A DNA stretch of 49,751 nt. Origin: Halomonas rhizosphaerae. GTDB lineage: Bacteria; Pseudomonadota; Gammaproteobacteria; Pseudomonadales; Halomonadaceae. The DNA is taken from assembly GCF_030010555.1 (NCBI RefSeq), contig NZ_JASCQP010000044.1, positions 1 through 49,751 on the forward strand. The letters run 5' to 3'. Made by a program: the position numbers and the translations under genes. Shown one piece after another: positions 28,024 to 36,305 of this stretch. The notes under the pieces are model-generated. The model worked only from the letters and a program-made list of their open reading frames with translations, was not told the DNA's origin and searched no databases. The first letter of the stretch is position 1, and each line of letters opens with the position of its first letter.

Positions 28024-28213
28024 CGAGAGGCGTCGGGGACAGGCCGAAGAGGGGGCCTATGCCAGGGGTGAGGAGCACTGCTCCGAACGGGCTGGCCACG
28101 GATGGCCAGCACCGGTCCTGCAAGCGGAGCGGGACGCGAGAGCGCAGCAGGGCATCGGTAGCGCCCAGGGAGGGGTTCACAGCGCCCCCTCGCAGGCCCG
28201 TCGCCGATAAAGC
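28024..28213 (+). repeat. Dispersed hairpin-rich repeat, copy 2 (between murU and the yhfA-like gene)
   Basis: Reverse-complement match to 21743-21933. On this strand it shows GGAGCA-C-TGCTCC, GCTGGCCA-CGGA-TGGCCAGC, GCG-AGAG-CGC and CCCA-GGGA-GGGG as successive hairpin candidates. Because the flanking genes here are on the plus strand, the element has the same sense in the transcript as copy 1. A 62-codon open frame beginning at ATG 28059 is read through it but I do not consider it a gene. Confidence 0.85.
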
Positions 28214-28309
28214 CTCAAGCGATATTCGAGTAATGCACCGAGGCTGAGCACAGGAGCCGCAGCTGCTATGCTGCCTGACCTGCGAATTCAACTGAAGGAA
28301 GCCGATCCC

Positions 28310-28729
28310 ATGAAAGCCAGCGTGAAATGGACCGATGGACGCCAATTCGTCGCCGAGAGCGGCAGCGGCCACAGCGTGGTCATCGACGGCCCGCCCGACC
28401 ACGGCGGCCGCAACACCGGCCCGCGGCCCATGGAGATGCTGCTGATGGGCATGGGCGCCTGCACCTCCTTCGACATTCTCAATATCCTGGACAAGGCCCG
28501 CGCCGACGTCACCGACTGCGTGGCCAGCCTCGAGGCCGAGCGCGCCGACGAGGTCCCCAGCGTCTTCACCAGGATCCACGTGCACTTCACCGTCAGCGGC
28601 AAGGGACTGAAGGAAAAGCAGGTGGCCCGTGCCGTGGAGCTCTCCGCCGAGAAGTACTGCAGCGCCTCCATCATGCTGGTCAAGGGCGGGGTCGAGATGA
28701 CCCACTCCTTCACCATCGTCGAAGAGTAG
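28310..28729 (+). CDS. OsmC-family protein, YhfA-like
   Basis: 139-residue OsmC/Ohr-fold protein closest in pattern to E. coli YhfA: MKASVKWTDGRQFVAESGSGH at the N-terminus, GPRPMEMLLMGMGACTSFD around 37-55, and LSAEKYCSASIMLVKG around 111-126. The two conserved cysteines, Cys51 and Cys117, are in the places used for peroxide reduction in OsmC/Ohr, but activity of the YhfA branch is not established. ATG 28310 has GAAGGAAG upstream and gives the family length. It is followed by an intrinsic terminator. In E. coli yhfA neighbours prkB, and a prkB gene is close by here as well (29949-30821). Confidence 0.9.
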   Translation: MKASVKWTDGRQFVAESGSGHSVVIDGPPDHGGRNTGPRPMEMLLMGMGACTSFDILNILDKARADVTDCVASLEAERADEVPSVFTRIHVHFTVSGKGLKEKQVARAVELSAEKYCSASIMLVKGGVEMTHSFTIVEE

Positions 28730-28780
28730 GCGCCGAGCGCCGCAGGATGATGTCACTGCCGATGCCGATTTAAACGACGT

Positions 28781-28815
28781 AACCCCGCCGGACTCGACAT
28801 CCTGCGGGGTTTCTC
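28781..28815 (+). terminator. Intrinsic terminator of the yhfA-like gene
   Basis: AACCCCGC (28781-28788) pairs with GCGGGGTT (28804-28811), followed by a TTTCTC tail. The loop is 15 bases. The upstream GCAGGATG (28742-28749) could alternatively pair with CATCCTGC at 28797-28805, competing with the terminator stem. Confidence 0.65.
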
Positions 28816-28861
28816 GTCGGCTTCCTCGACACCTGCCGCCCGTCACTGAGCAACTCGGCGC

Positions 28862-29506
28862 TTACAGTCGATAGACGCTCTTGGTCATCACCTTCGACAT
28901 GAGCTTCATGCCCAGCTTGACCGGCGCGGGGAAGCGGGCGCCACCGGCCTCCAGGGCCAGCTGGGCATGGTGGGCCTCGTCGATGGCCATCTGGCGCAGC
29001 ACCGCCCGTGAGCGCTGGTCACCCGGCGGCAGCTTGACCAGGTGCTCCTCCAGATGGTGGCCCACCTGCTCCTCGGTGGCGGCCACGAAACCCAGGCTGA
29101 TCCGGTCGCCCACCGCGCCGGCCGTGGCACCGAGACTGAAGGAAGCCGCGTAGAACAGCGGGTTAAGCAGGCTGGGCCGGTCATGCAGTTCCTGCAGACG
29201 GGTATCGCACCAGGCCAGGTGGTCGATCTCCTCCTGGGCGGCCTGCTCCATCTGGTCGCGCACCTCCGGCAGCTTGGCGGTGCATCCCTGGCCCTGATAG
29301 AGGGCCTGGGCACACACCTCGCCGGTGTGGTTGATGCGCATCAGCCCGGCGGCGTGCCGGCGCTCCGCGTCGCTCAGCGGCTCGTCATGGATCTCCGGGG
29401 TCGCCGGCGACGGACGCGAGGGCGCGGCCGCATGGGGCACCAGGGTCCTCAGCACGGTATCGAACTGGTGGATGAGGTTGTCGGTGCGGGAAAGGGAACG
29501 GGGCAT
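28862..29506 (-). CDS. coq7: 2-polyprenyl-3-methyl-6-methoxy-1,4-benzoquinone monooxygenase (Coq7)
   Basis: 214-residue non-heme di-iron hydroxylase of the ubiquinone pathway, adding the hydroxyl at C6 (the function of the unrelated UbiF in E. coli). Ferritin-like di-iron ligands appear in order: NHTGEVCAQ (Glu63), QEEIDHLAW (Glu93 and His96), [12 protein letters not shown], and IDEAHHAQ. Membrane-associated hydrophobic segments lie around [17 protein letters not shown] 29506 is chosen for family length. It is the last gene of the minus-strand group purD-thioesterase-prkB-HIT-coq7. Confidence 0.95.
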   Translation of the reverse strand: MPRSLSRTDNLIHQFDTVLRTLVPHAAAPSRPSPATPEIHDEPLSDAERRHAAGLMRINHTGEVCAQALYQGQGCTAKLPEVRDQMEQAAQEEIDHLAWCDTRLQELHDRPSLLNPLFYAASFSLGATAGAVGDRISLGFVAATEEQVGHHLEEHLVKLPPGDQRSRAVLRQMAIDEAHHAQLALEAGGARFPAPVKLGMKLMSKVMTKSVYRL

Positions 29507-29577
29507 GGCGGGTCTCTCGAGAATGCACCAGATGCGTCGTACGCCTGTCGCGCGCGGCGCGAGCCGCAGAGCGCCAG

Positions 29578-29919
29578 CTAGCCAGCCGGCCAAGTGAAGC
29601 GACGACCGCCCATCAGGTGCATGTGAATATGATAGACGGTCTGACCACCCTGGTCATTGCAGTTCATTACCACCCGGTAGCCCTCCTCGGCAAAGCCCTT
29701 CTCCGCCGCCAGCTGCGCGGCGGTGTACTGCAGTCGGCCGACCAGCGCCAGGTCGTCCTCCTCGATGTCGTTGAGGGTGGCGATATGCTGCTTGGGCACG
29801 ATCAGCATGTGGGTGGGTGCCTGGGGATTGATGTCGTTGAAGGCCAGCACCGCATCGTCCTCATAGACGATGTCGGCGGGAATCTCGCGATCGATGATCT
29901 TGCAGAACAGGCAATCCAT
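29578..29919 (-). CDS. hinT: HIT-family purine nucleoside phosphoramidase (HinT-like)
   Basis: 113-residue histidine-triad protein. The active-site signature is HIHMH at residues 97-101, with the usual preceding GGQTVYH; the nucleotide-binding N-terminal part has [20 protein letters not shown], with Cys3 and Cys6, and [10 protein letters not shown]. HinT hydrolyses adenosine phosphoramidates and acyl-adenylates, for example from lysyl-tRNA synthetase. The open frame extends upstream, but ATG 29919 gives the family length. Confidence 0.94.
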   Translation of the reverse strand: MDCLFCKIIDREIPADIVYEDDAVLAFNDINPQAPTHMLIVPKQHIATLNDIEEDDLALVGRLQYTAAQLAAEKGFAEEGYRVVMNCNDQGGQTVYHIHMHLMGGRRFTWPAG

Positions 29920-29948
29920 GGGGGTCGTTCCTCCGGTCGGGTCTCGGG

Positions 29949-30821
29949 TCAACGGAAGCGCCGCTGGGCGAGCAGGTGGCGGACCAGCGGTCCCAGGATC
30001 AGCTCCATGGCCAGCGACAGCCGTGACCCCGGCACCACCAGGGTGTGCGGGCGGCTCATGAAGGCATCCTGGATCATCGCCAGCAGGTAGGGGAAGTCCA
30101 CCGTGGCCGGGTCGCGAAAGCGGATCACCACGAAGGACTCGGCATCGGTGGGGATGTCCTGCACCTCGAAGGGGTTGGAGGTATCCACCGTAGGCACCCG
30201 CTGGAAATTGATATGGGTACGCGAGAACTGCGGCTGGATGTAGCGCACGTAGTCGTCCATGCGCCCCAGGATGGTATCGATCACAGCCTCCTGGGAGTAG
30301 CCACGGTGACGCATGTCGCGATCGATCTTCTGGATCCACTCCAGGTTCATGGTGGGCGCCACCCCTACCAGCAGGTCAACGTGGCGGGCGATGTCGAGCT
30401 CGGCAGTGACCAGCCCCCCGTGCAGGCCCTCGTAGAACAGCAGGTCGGTGCCGCAGGGCAGCGACTGCCATTCGGTGAAGGTGCCCACCTGGTAGCCGGC
30501 TTCGATCATCTGCTTGTCTTCGGCATGGATATAGTGGCGGTAGGTGCCATTGCCATGCTCACCGTACTCCTGGAACAGCGCCTCGAGCCGGTCGAGCAGA
30601 TTGGCCTCCACGGCGAAGTGGGAAAGCTCGTCCTTGCGCTCGGGCTCGTCGAGGAGGAGCCGCGCCAGTTCCTGGCGGGTGTAGCGGTGGAAGGCATCGC
30701 CATCGACGAAGGCGGCATGCACCGCCTCCCGGGCGAACATCCGCTCGAAGGTACGCTTCACCGTGGTGGTGCCGGCACCGGAGGAGCCGGTCAGGGCGAT
30801 GATCGGATACTCCCGGGACAT
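29949..30821 (-). CDS. prkB: Phosphoribulokinase-family protein PrkB
   Basis: 290-residue P-loop kinase of the class I phosphoribulokinase family. Walker A is GSSGAGTTT at 12-20; DGDAFHRYTR and the catalytic/effector region FYEGLHGG follow. No RuBisCO or other Calvin-cycle gene is in the window, and the same orphan PrkB exists in E. coli, where its physiological role is unknown; ribulose-5-phosphate phosphorylation is therefore only the family activity. Its start overlaps the thioesterase stop by one base. The proximity of a YhfA-like OsmC gene repeats the E. coli prkB-yhfA neighbourhood. Confidence 0.9.
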   Translation of the reverse strand: MSREYPIIALTGSSGAGTTTVKRTFERMFAREAVHAAFVDGDAFHRYTRQELARLLLDEPERKDELSHFAVEANLLDRLEALFQEYGEHGNGTYRHYIHAEDKQMIEAGYQVGTFTEWQSLPCGTDLLFYEGLHGGLVTAELDIARHVDLLVGVAPTMNLEWIQKIDRDMRHRGYSQEAVIDTILGRMDDYVRYIQPQFSRTHINFQRVPTVDTSNPFEVQDIPTDAESFVVIRFRDPATVDFPYLLAMIQDAFMSRPHTLVVPGSRLSLAMELILGPLVRHLLAQRRFR

Positions 30822-31255
30822 CAGTTCGCTCCTGCCAGGGCATACCGCACGTCGGCCGGGATCGCCACCGGTCGGCCGCTTTGCGGATCGACCAGCATCA
30901 GGTTGATCCGCGCCGTGGCCACCGTCACGCCATCGGCCTCGCGCAGGATGCGATGGTAGACGCCGATCGCCTTGCGTCCCGGCTCGGGGATGGCCGTCTC
31001 GACCACCAGGGCATCGGGCCAGCGCGTCTCGGCCTGGTACTGCACGGCGAGATCCGCCGCCACGCAGGGATAGCCGCCGAGGTCCCACTCGCGAAGGTCC
31101 CGCGAGGCGAGGGCCGCCACGCGGGCCTCGTGCAGCAGTGACACCAGGGCATCGTGGCCCAGGTGGCGACCGTAGTTCATGTCGGTGATGCGCACCGTCA
31201 GCGGGTGACGGTGCACCACGTCATCCGTGGGAAAGCTCAGTCTGACACGCTCCAT
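30821..31255 (-). CDS. Acyl-CoA thioesterase, hotdog (4HBT/YbgC-like) fold
   Basis: 144-residue single hotdog-fold protein. It has the pattern RITDMNYGRHLGHDALVSLLHEAR (central residues about 23-46), in which Asn and Asp/His positions of the 4HBT family align, then a long beta-sheet ending RPVAIPADVRYAL. It probably hydrolyses an acyl-CoA or acyl-carrier thioester; the substrate cannot be told. AGGAG lies just upstream of ATG 31255. Located between purD and prkB and overlapping prkB by a base. Confidence 0.85.
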   Translation of the reverse strand: MERVRLSFPTDDVVHRHPLTVRITDMNYGRHLGHDALVSLLHEARVAALASRDLREWDLGGYPCVAADLAVQYQAETRWPDALVVETAIPEPGRKAIGVYHRILREADGVTVATARINLMLVDPQSGRPVAIPADVRYALAGAN

Positions 31256-31293
31256 CCTCGCTCCTGATCTTGTTGTATCGGCACCGCACGCCA

Positions 31294-32589
<1,296 letters not shown>

Positions 32590-32659
32590 CCGCTGTGCTA
32601 CCTCACAACCGTGCAAGAAACGTCGCGGCATTATGTCAGAAACTCGCCCGGGGCGCCGC

Positions 32660-33124
32660 TCACGGCTTGCCGCCGCCCTTGTCGTCCTCGTCGGGGGGGC
32701 CGGCCTGGTTGATGGTCTTCTGCCAGAACTTCATGTTCTCCTCGGCCAACTCGCGCATCAGCTCCATGGGCGAGTGCCGCATGGCCTGCTGCCACTGGTC
32801 CTGCATGCGCTTCTGCTGCTCGAGCATCAGCTTGGTGCCCTGCTCCAGATACCGGGATAGGGGCAGTGGCTGGGCCATGTCATAGACGCGGATGAACTGG
32901 GCGAGCAGGTCGTTGGAGAACACCTGCGCATCACCGTCGGCCTGCTCCTGCTCGATGATGATCGACAGCAGGATGGTGCGGGTCAGGTCCTCGCCGCTCT
33001 TGGCATCCTCCACGCGGAAGGGCACCTCGTCGAGGATCAGGCCGCGCAGGTCCTCGAGGGTCACATAGCGGCTCTGTTCGGTATCATAGAGCCTGCGGTT
33101 GGCATACTTGCGAATCACGCGCAC
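32660..33124 (-). CDS. phaR: Polyhydroxyalkanoate synthesis regulator PhaR
   Basis: 154-residue repressor of phasin and PHA genes; it binds DNA and is released by binding to nascent PHB granules. The strongly conserved N-terminal PHA accumulation regulator domain (VIRKYANRRLYDTEQSRYVTLEDL) is at residues 3-26, followed by the helical PHB-binding domain and a Gln/Met-rich amphipathic helix, then a charged Asp/Lys/Gly tail. The start is GTG 33124 with AAGGAG at good spacing. It implies that the organism makes PHA granules, though no synthase is in this window. Divergent from rsmE. Confidence 0.94.
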   Translation of the reverse strand: MRVIRKYANRRLYDTEQSRYVTLEDLRGLILDEVPFRVEDAKSGEDLTRTILLSIIIEQEQADGDAQVFSNDLLAQFIRVYDMAQPLPLSRYLEQGTKLMLEQQKRMQDQWQQAMRHSPMELMRELAEENMKFWQKTINQAGPPDEDDKGGGKP

Positions 33125-33145
33125 GGCGCTGCTCCTTGTTATACG

Positions 33146-33163
33146 AAGGGGCGGCTGCCCCTT
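33146..33163. promoter_or_regulatory. 7-bp-stem inverted repeat in the phaR/rsmE divergent region
   Basis: AAGGGGC (33146-33152) pairs with GCCCCTT (33157-33163) around GGCT, 22 bases upstream of the phaR start codon. It could be an operator for PhaR autoregulation or simply a leader hairpin; known PhaR sites are TGC-rich and do not clearly match. Confidence 0.3.
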
Positions 33164-33223
33164 TACGGCTATTGTGCACCGCGACACCCACCATGCAAGG
33201 CATAGCCGCCAACGCGAGGCCCC

Positions 33224-33937
33224 ATGAACCTGATCCTGCTCTCTGCCGATGACATCGAGAACGACCGCCTGGCCCGGGTCCGCGACCCGCGGCGCCTGGC
33301 CCACCTGCGCGAGGTGCACCGGGCGAGTCCCGGCGACATCCTGACGCTGGGCATCGAAGGGGGGCACCTGGGGCGCGGGGAACTGCTGGCCCTGGACGAT
33401 GGCGAGGCCCTGTTCGACGTCGCCGCCCTGGACCAGGCACCGCCGCCGGCGCTGCCGGTGCATCTGGTGCTCGCCCTGCCCCGCCCACGGATGCTGGCCC
33501 GCACCCTGGAGCACGTCACCGCCCTCGGCGTAAAGCACATTACCCTGCTCAACACCCGCCGCGTGGAGAAGAGCTACTGGCAGTCGCCGGAACTCGGCGA
33601 GGAGAAGATCCACCGCCACCTGGTGCTCGGGCTGGAGCAGGCCCGCGATACCCAGCTGCCGGTGGTGGTCCTGGCCAAGGGCTTTCGCCCCTTCGTCGAG
33701 GAACGGTTGCCGGGCCTGCTGGAGGACCGTCGGGGCCTGGTGGCCCACCCCGGCCTGCCCGGAGACTGCCCCCGCGCCCTCGACGAGCCCGTGCTGCTGC
33801 TGGTGGGCCCGGAGGGGGGCTTCATCCCCTGGGAGGTGCAAAAGCTGCTCTCGGCGGGCTGCGAGGGCATCCACCTGGGCCCGCGCATCCTGCGGGTGGA
33901 GACCGCGGTGACGGCCCTTCTCGCCCGGCTCTTCTGA
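33224..33937 (+). CDS. rsmE: 16S rRNA (uracil1498-N3)-methyltransferase
   Basis: 237-residue SPOUT-superfamily (trefoil knot) methyltransferase. An N-terminal PUA-like RNA-binding domain covers about 1-70, with HLREVHRASPGD typical. The methyltransferase part has ERVEKSYW-like NTRRVEKSYWQSP, then the knot with LLVGPEGGFIPWEV and the closing LGPRILRVETAVTALLA, which binds SAM. It modifies U1498 of 16S rRNA. Monocistronic on the plus strand between phaR and the retropepsin-like gene. Confidence 0.96.
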   Translation: MNLILLSADDIENDRLARVRDPRRLAHLREVHRASPGDILTLGIEGGHLGRGELLALDDGEALFDVAALDQAPPPALPVHLVLALPRPRMLARTLEHVTALGVKHITLLNTRRVEKSYWQSPELGEEKIHRHLVLGLEQARDTQLPVVVLAKGFRPFVEERLPGLLEDRRGLVAHPGLPGDCPRALDEPVLLLVGPEGGFIPWEVQKLLSAGCEGIHLGPRILRVETAVTALLARLF

Positions 33938-33946
33938 GCTCGCGGG

Positions 33947-34504
33947 CTACTCCTCCTCGTCCGGGTCGTGGGCGACGAACGGGGCATCGTCGTCGCAGTC
34001 GGGCTCGTTGAGGAAGGTCTCGCGCACGTCGAGCAGCCCCAGGTGGCCGATGGAACGGCGCCCGAGCAGCAGCGGGTAGTTCATCTCCTCGCGGTCGCGC
34101 AGCCCGAACTGCTCCTCGTAGACGGTATCGCCCAGGCAGACCTTCATCAGCACCACCGGCCGCTCGTCACGGCCGCCAGCCCCGCGCACCCGAAGGTCCC
34201 GATAGAGCGGCAGCTCCATGCGCTCGGTGAAGGTCTCGCCGCTGGCCTCGTCCTCGAGCCTGAGGCGAAAGCGGACCCACTCCTCGCCCTCCTTGTCGAA
34301 GGCCTCGATGTCGCGGGCGTCCAGTGACGAGGTCAGGGCACCGCTGTCGAGCTTGGCCTTCACCTCCACGCCCCAGGGCTCCAGGGTGGCCTTCTCCACC
34401 CAGCCGAAGACCTTGTCCTCGTCCTCGGCGATGGCCGGCGACGCGGCACTCAGCAGCAGGGCAGCCAGCAGGGGCAGGCGATAACGTGTCAGCGTCAGGG
34501 TCAT
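33947..34504 (-). CDS. Exported retropepsin-like aspartic protease domain protein (RimB/DUF785 type)
   Basis: 185-residue protein with a Sec signal peptide (about 1-26, ending SPAIA) and one retropepsin-like domain. The active-site motif is KLDSGALTSSLDA, with catalytic Asp53, and the second half has the NYPLLLGRRSIGHLGLLDV pattern of the family often annotated as ATP-dependent zinc protease. Family members without a signal peptide are linked to RimK/glutamate modification; the exported ones are uncharacterised. The C-terminus is very acidic. It is 21 bases downstream of the lytic transglycosylase gene, so the two are likely co-transcribed, hinting at an envelope role. Confidence 0.85.
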   Translation of the reverse strand: MTLTLTRYRLPLLAALLLSAASPAIAEDEDKVFGWVEKATLEPWGVEVKAKLDSGALTSSLDARDIEAFDKEGEEWVRFRLRLEDEASGETFTERMELPLYRDLRVRGAGGRDERPVVLMKVCLGDTVYEEQFGLRDREEMNYPLLLGRRSIGHLGLLDVRETFLNEPDCDDDAPFVAHDPDEEE

Positions 34505-34525
34505 GGTCTCCTCCGGGTCCGGGGC

Positions 34526-35782
34526 TCAGCGCTTCAGGCGCTCGAGCAGGTTGCGGGTGGCGAAGCCATCCGGCGTGGTGCCGATGGCGGCCTGGAACTC
34601 GCGCAGGCCACGGCGGGTGTTGGGGCCCATGATGCCGTCCGGCGTGCCCACCTCGAAGCCACGCTGATTGAGCAGGCGCTGCATCTCGCGCACCTGGCTC
34701 CGGCTCAACGGCTGTTCCTCACGGGGCCACCCCTGCACCACGCCCTCGCGGCCGGCCACCTCATCGGCCAGGGTGCCTACCGCCAGGGCGTAGCTGGTGG
34801 CGTTGTTGTAGCGCAGGATGGCACGGAAGTTGGGGCCCACCAGGAAGGCCGGGCCCTCCGCACCACCAGGCACGATCACCGAGGCCGCCGCGAAGTCGGG
34901 CAGCGGCTCCCCGTCCAGGGTGCGCACGCCACGTCCGGCCCAGTCGCGGCTGGGGCGACGGGTGGACATCTCGGTCTCGGCGTAGTCGAAGTCGTCGGGG
35001 AGGCGGACCTCCACGCCCCAGGGCTGCCCTGCCTGCCAGCCGGCACTGTCGAGGTAGTTGGCGGTGGAGGCCATCACGTCCGGGATGCTGCCCCAGATGT
35101 CTCGCCGCCCGTCGCCGTCGCCATCCACGGCATAGGCCTCGAAGCTCGAGGGAATGAACTGGGTGTGTCCCATGGCACCGGCCCAGGAGCCCTGCATGCG
35201 CTCGGGCGAGATGTCCCCGGCCTCCAGGATTCGCAGCGCCGCGAGCAGCTCGCCGCGGGCGAAGTCGCGACGGCGGCCGTCGTACGCCAGGGTAGCCAGG
35301 GCCTCCAGGGTCGAGAAGTCGCCGAAGTTGCCGCCGTAGTTGCTCTCGATGCCCCAGATGGCGACGATCACCTCGGCGGGCACCCCGTAGCGCCGCTCCA
35401 TCTCCCGGGCCGTGGCGCGGTGCGCGTCCAGGCGCTCCCGCCCGGTGGTCACCCGGGTCGCCGATACGGCGCTGTCCAGGTACTGCCAGATCGGCCGCAC
35501 GAACTCGGGCTGGGAGCGGTCGAGCTCGATCACCCGCGGACGATAGCGCAGGCCGTCCAGGGCTCGCGCCAGGGTCGCCTCGCCGATGCCCTCTGCCCGC
35601 GCCTCGCGCCGGAAGTCGGCCAGCCAGCTGGCGAAGTCTGCCGCGGCCGCCGGCTCACCGGCCACGGCGTCGGTCGTCTCGCCGCGTTCCGCCTCGCGGT
35701 CCACGCTGGCCTCGCTGGGAGGCGCGGCCTGGCAGCCGGCCAGCAGGGCCAGCAGCAGGGGGGTGGTCAGCATCCGTCTCAT
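34526..35782 (-). CDS. Outer-membrane lytic murein transglycosylase (MltB-type) with peptidoglycan-binding domain
   Basis: 418-residue lipoprotein: lipobox LLAGC with Cys17; the residue after it is Gln, so outer-membrane sorting is expected. The SLT-like catalytic domain (about 50-330) has the catalytic glutamate Glu146 in WGIESNYGG and the TQFIPSSFEAYAVDGDGDG segment typical of MltB. A PGBD type 1 domain lies at about 350-415 (VREMQRLLNQRGF, GTPDGIMGPNTRRGLREFQ). It cleaves glycan strands to 1,6-anhydro-muropeptides, which ties in with the amgK-murU recycling genes elsewhere in the window. Confidence 0.93.
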   Translation of the reverse strand: MRRMLTTPLLLALLAGCQAAPPSEASVDREAERGETTDAVAGEPAAAADFASWLADFRREARAEGIGEATLARALDGLRYRPRVIELDRSQPEFVRPIWQYLDSAVSATRVTTGRERLDAHRATAREMERRYGVPAEVIVAIWGIESNYGGNFGDFSTLEALATLAYDGRRRDFARGELLAALRILEAGDISPERMQGSWAGAMGHTQFIPSSFEAYAVDGDGDGRRDIWGSIPDVMASTANYLDSAGWQAGQPWGVEVRLPDDFDYAETEMSTRRPSRDWAGRGVRTLDGEPLPDFAAASVIVPGGAEGPAFLVGPNFRAILRYNNATSYALAVGTLADEVAGREGVVQGWPREEQPLSRSQVREMQRLLNQRGFEVGTPDGIMGPNTRRGLREFQAAIGTTPDGFATRNLLERLKR

Positions 35783-35852
35783 CGTCGCTCCTGCAGGACG
35801 TTTCCATGATGCGCCCGATCATCGCCCAGAACCGGCCTCCAGGCCAGCCCGT

Positions 35853-36305
35853 TCAGCTCCCCCAGAGCCGCCAGATCAGCAGCGCGTGGCAGGCCAGCAC
35901 GACCAGGGTCAGGGGCATGCGCAGGGCCTGGTACCAGCCGGGCAGCCTCGCCCCACCCTCCCGGGAGAGTTCATGCAAGCGCACCAGCACGAAGCCGATG
36001 GCCAGCACCCAGGCACCGGTGAGCGGGTGGAGCAGCAGCGCCGGCCAAGCGACCAGGCTCGGCACCATGGCGAGCAACATGCGCCACCGGAAGGCGGCCT
36101 CGCCCGGGCGCTCCCGGCACATGGCCACGCCCCACTGCACCCCGCCGAGGAAGGAGAGGATCACCGCGCCATAGCCCAGGAAGGCCCGGACGGCGACGAC
36201 CTGCCAGGCGACCGGCGCCAGCCATGCCGCCGCGACGCTCGCCAGGAAGGGCAGCAGGCCGGCCAGGCCGAGCCACAGCGGCAGTGCAGGGATCGAGGCG
36301 CGCAT
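35853..36305 (-). CDS. DUF3429 inner-membrane protein, coupled to the cryptochrome gene
   Basis: 150-residue membrane protein with about five hydrophobic segments. It has the DUF3429 pattern: LGLAGLLPFL at the start, the FLGYGAVILSFLGGVQWG stretch around residues 43-60, and RWRMLLAMVPSLVAW. Function is unknown. Its start codon overlaps the stop of the upstream cry gene by one base (TGATG), so it is almost certainly made together with the photoreceptor/photolyase. It may be a membrane partner or simply part of a light/UV-response set. Confidence 0.87.
   Translation of the reverse strand: MRASIPALPLWLGLAGLLPFLASVAAAWLAPVAWQVVAVRAFLGYGAVILSFLGGVQWGVAMCRERPGEAAFRWRMLLAMVPSLVAWPALLLHPLTGAWVLAIGFVLVRLHELSREGGARLPGWYQALRMPLTLVVLACHALLIWRLWGS

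Noticed and set aside
29949..30821. Calvin cycle indicated by phosphoribulokinase
   Set aside because: No RuBisCO or other cycle genes nearby, and orphan PrkB proteins are known in non-autotrophs such as E. coli.
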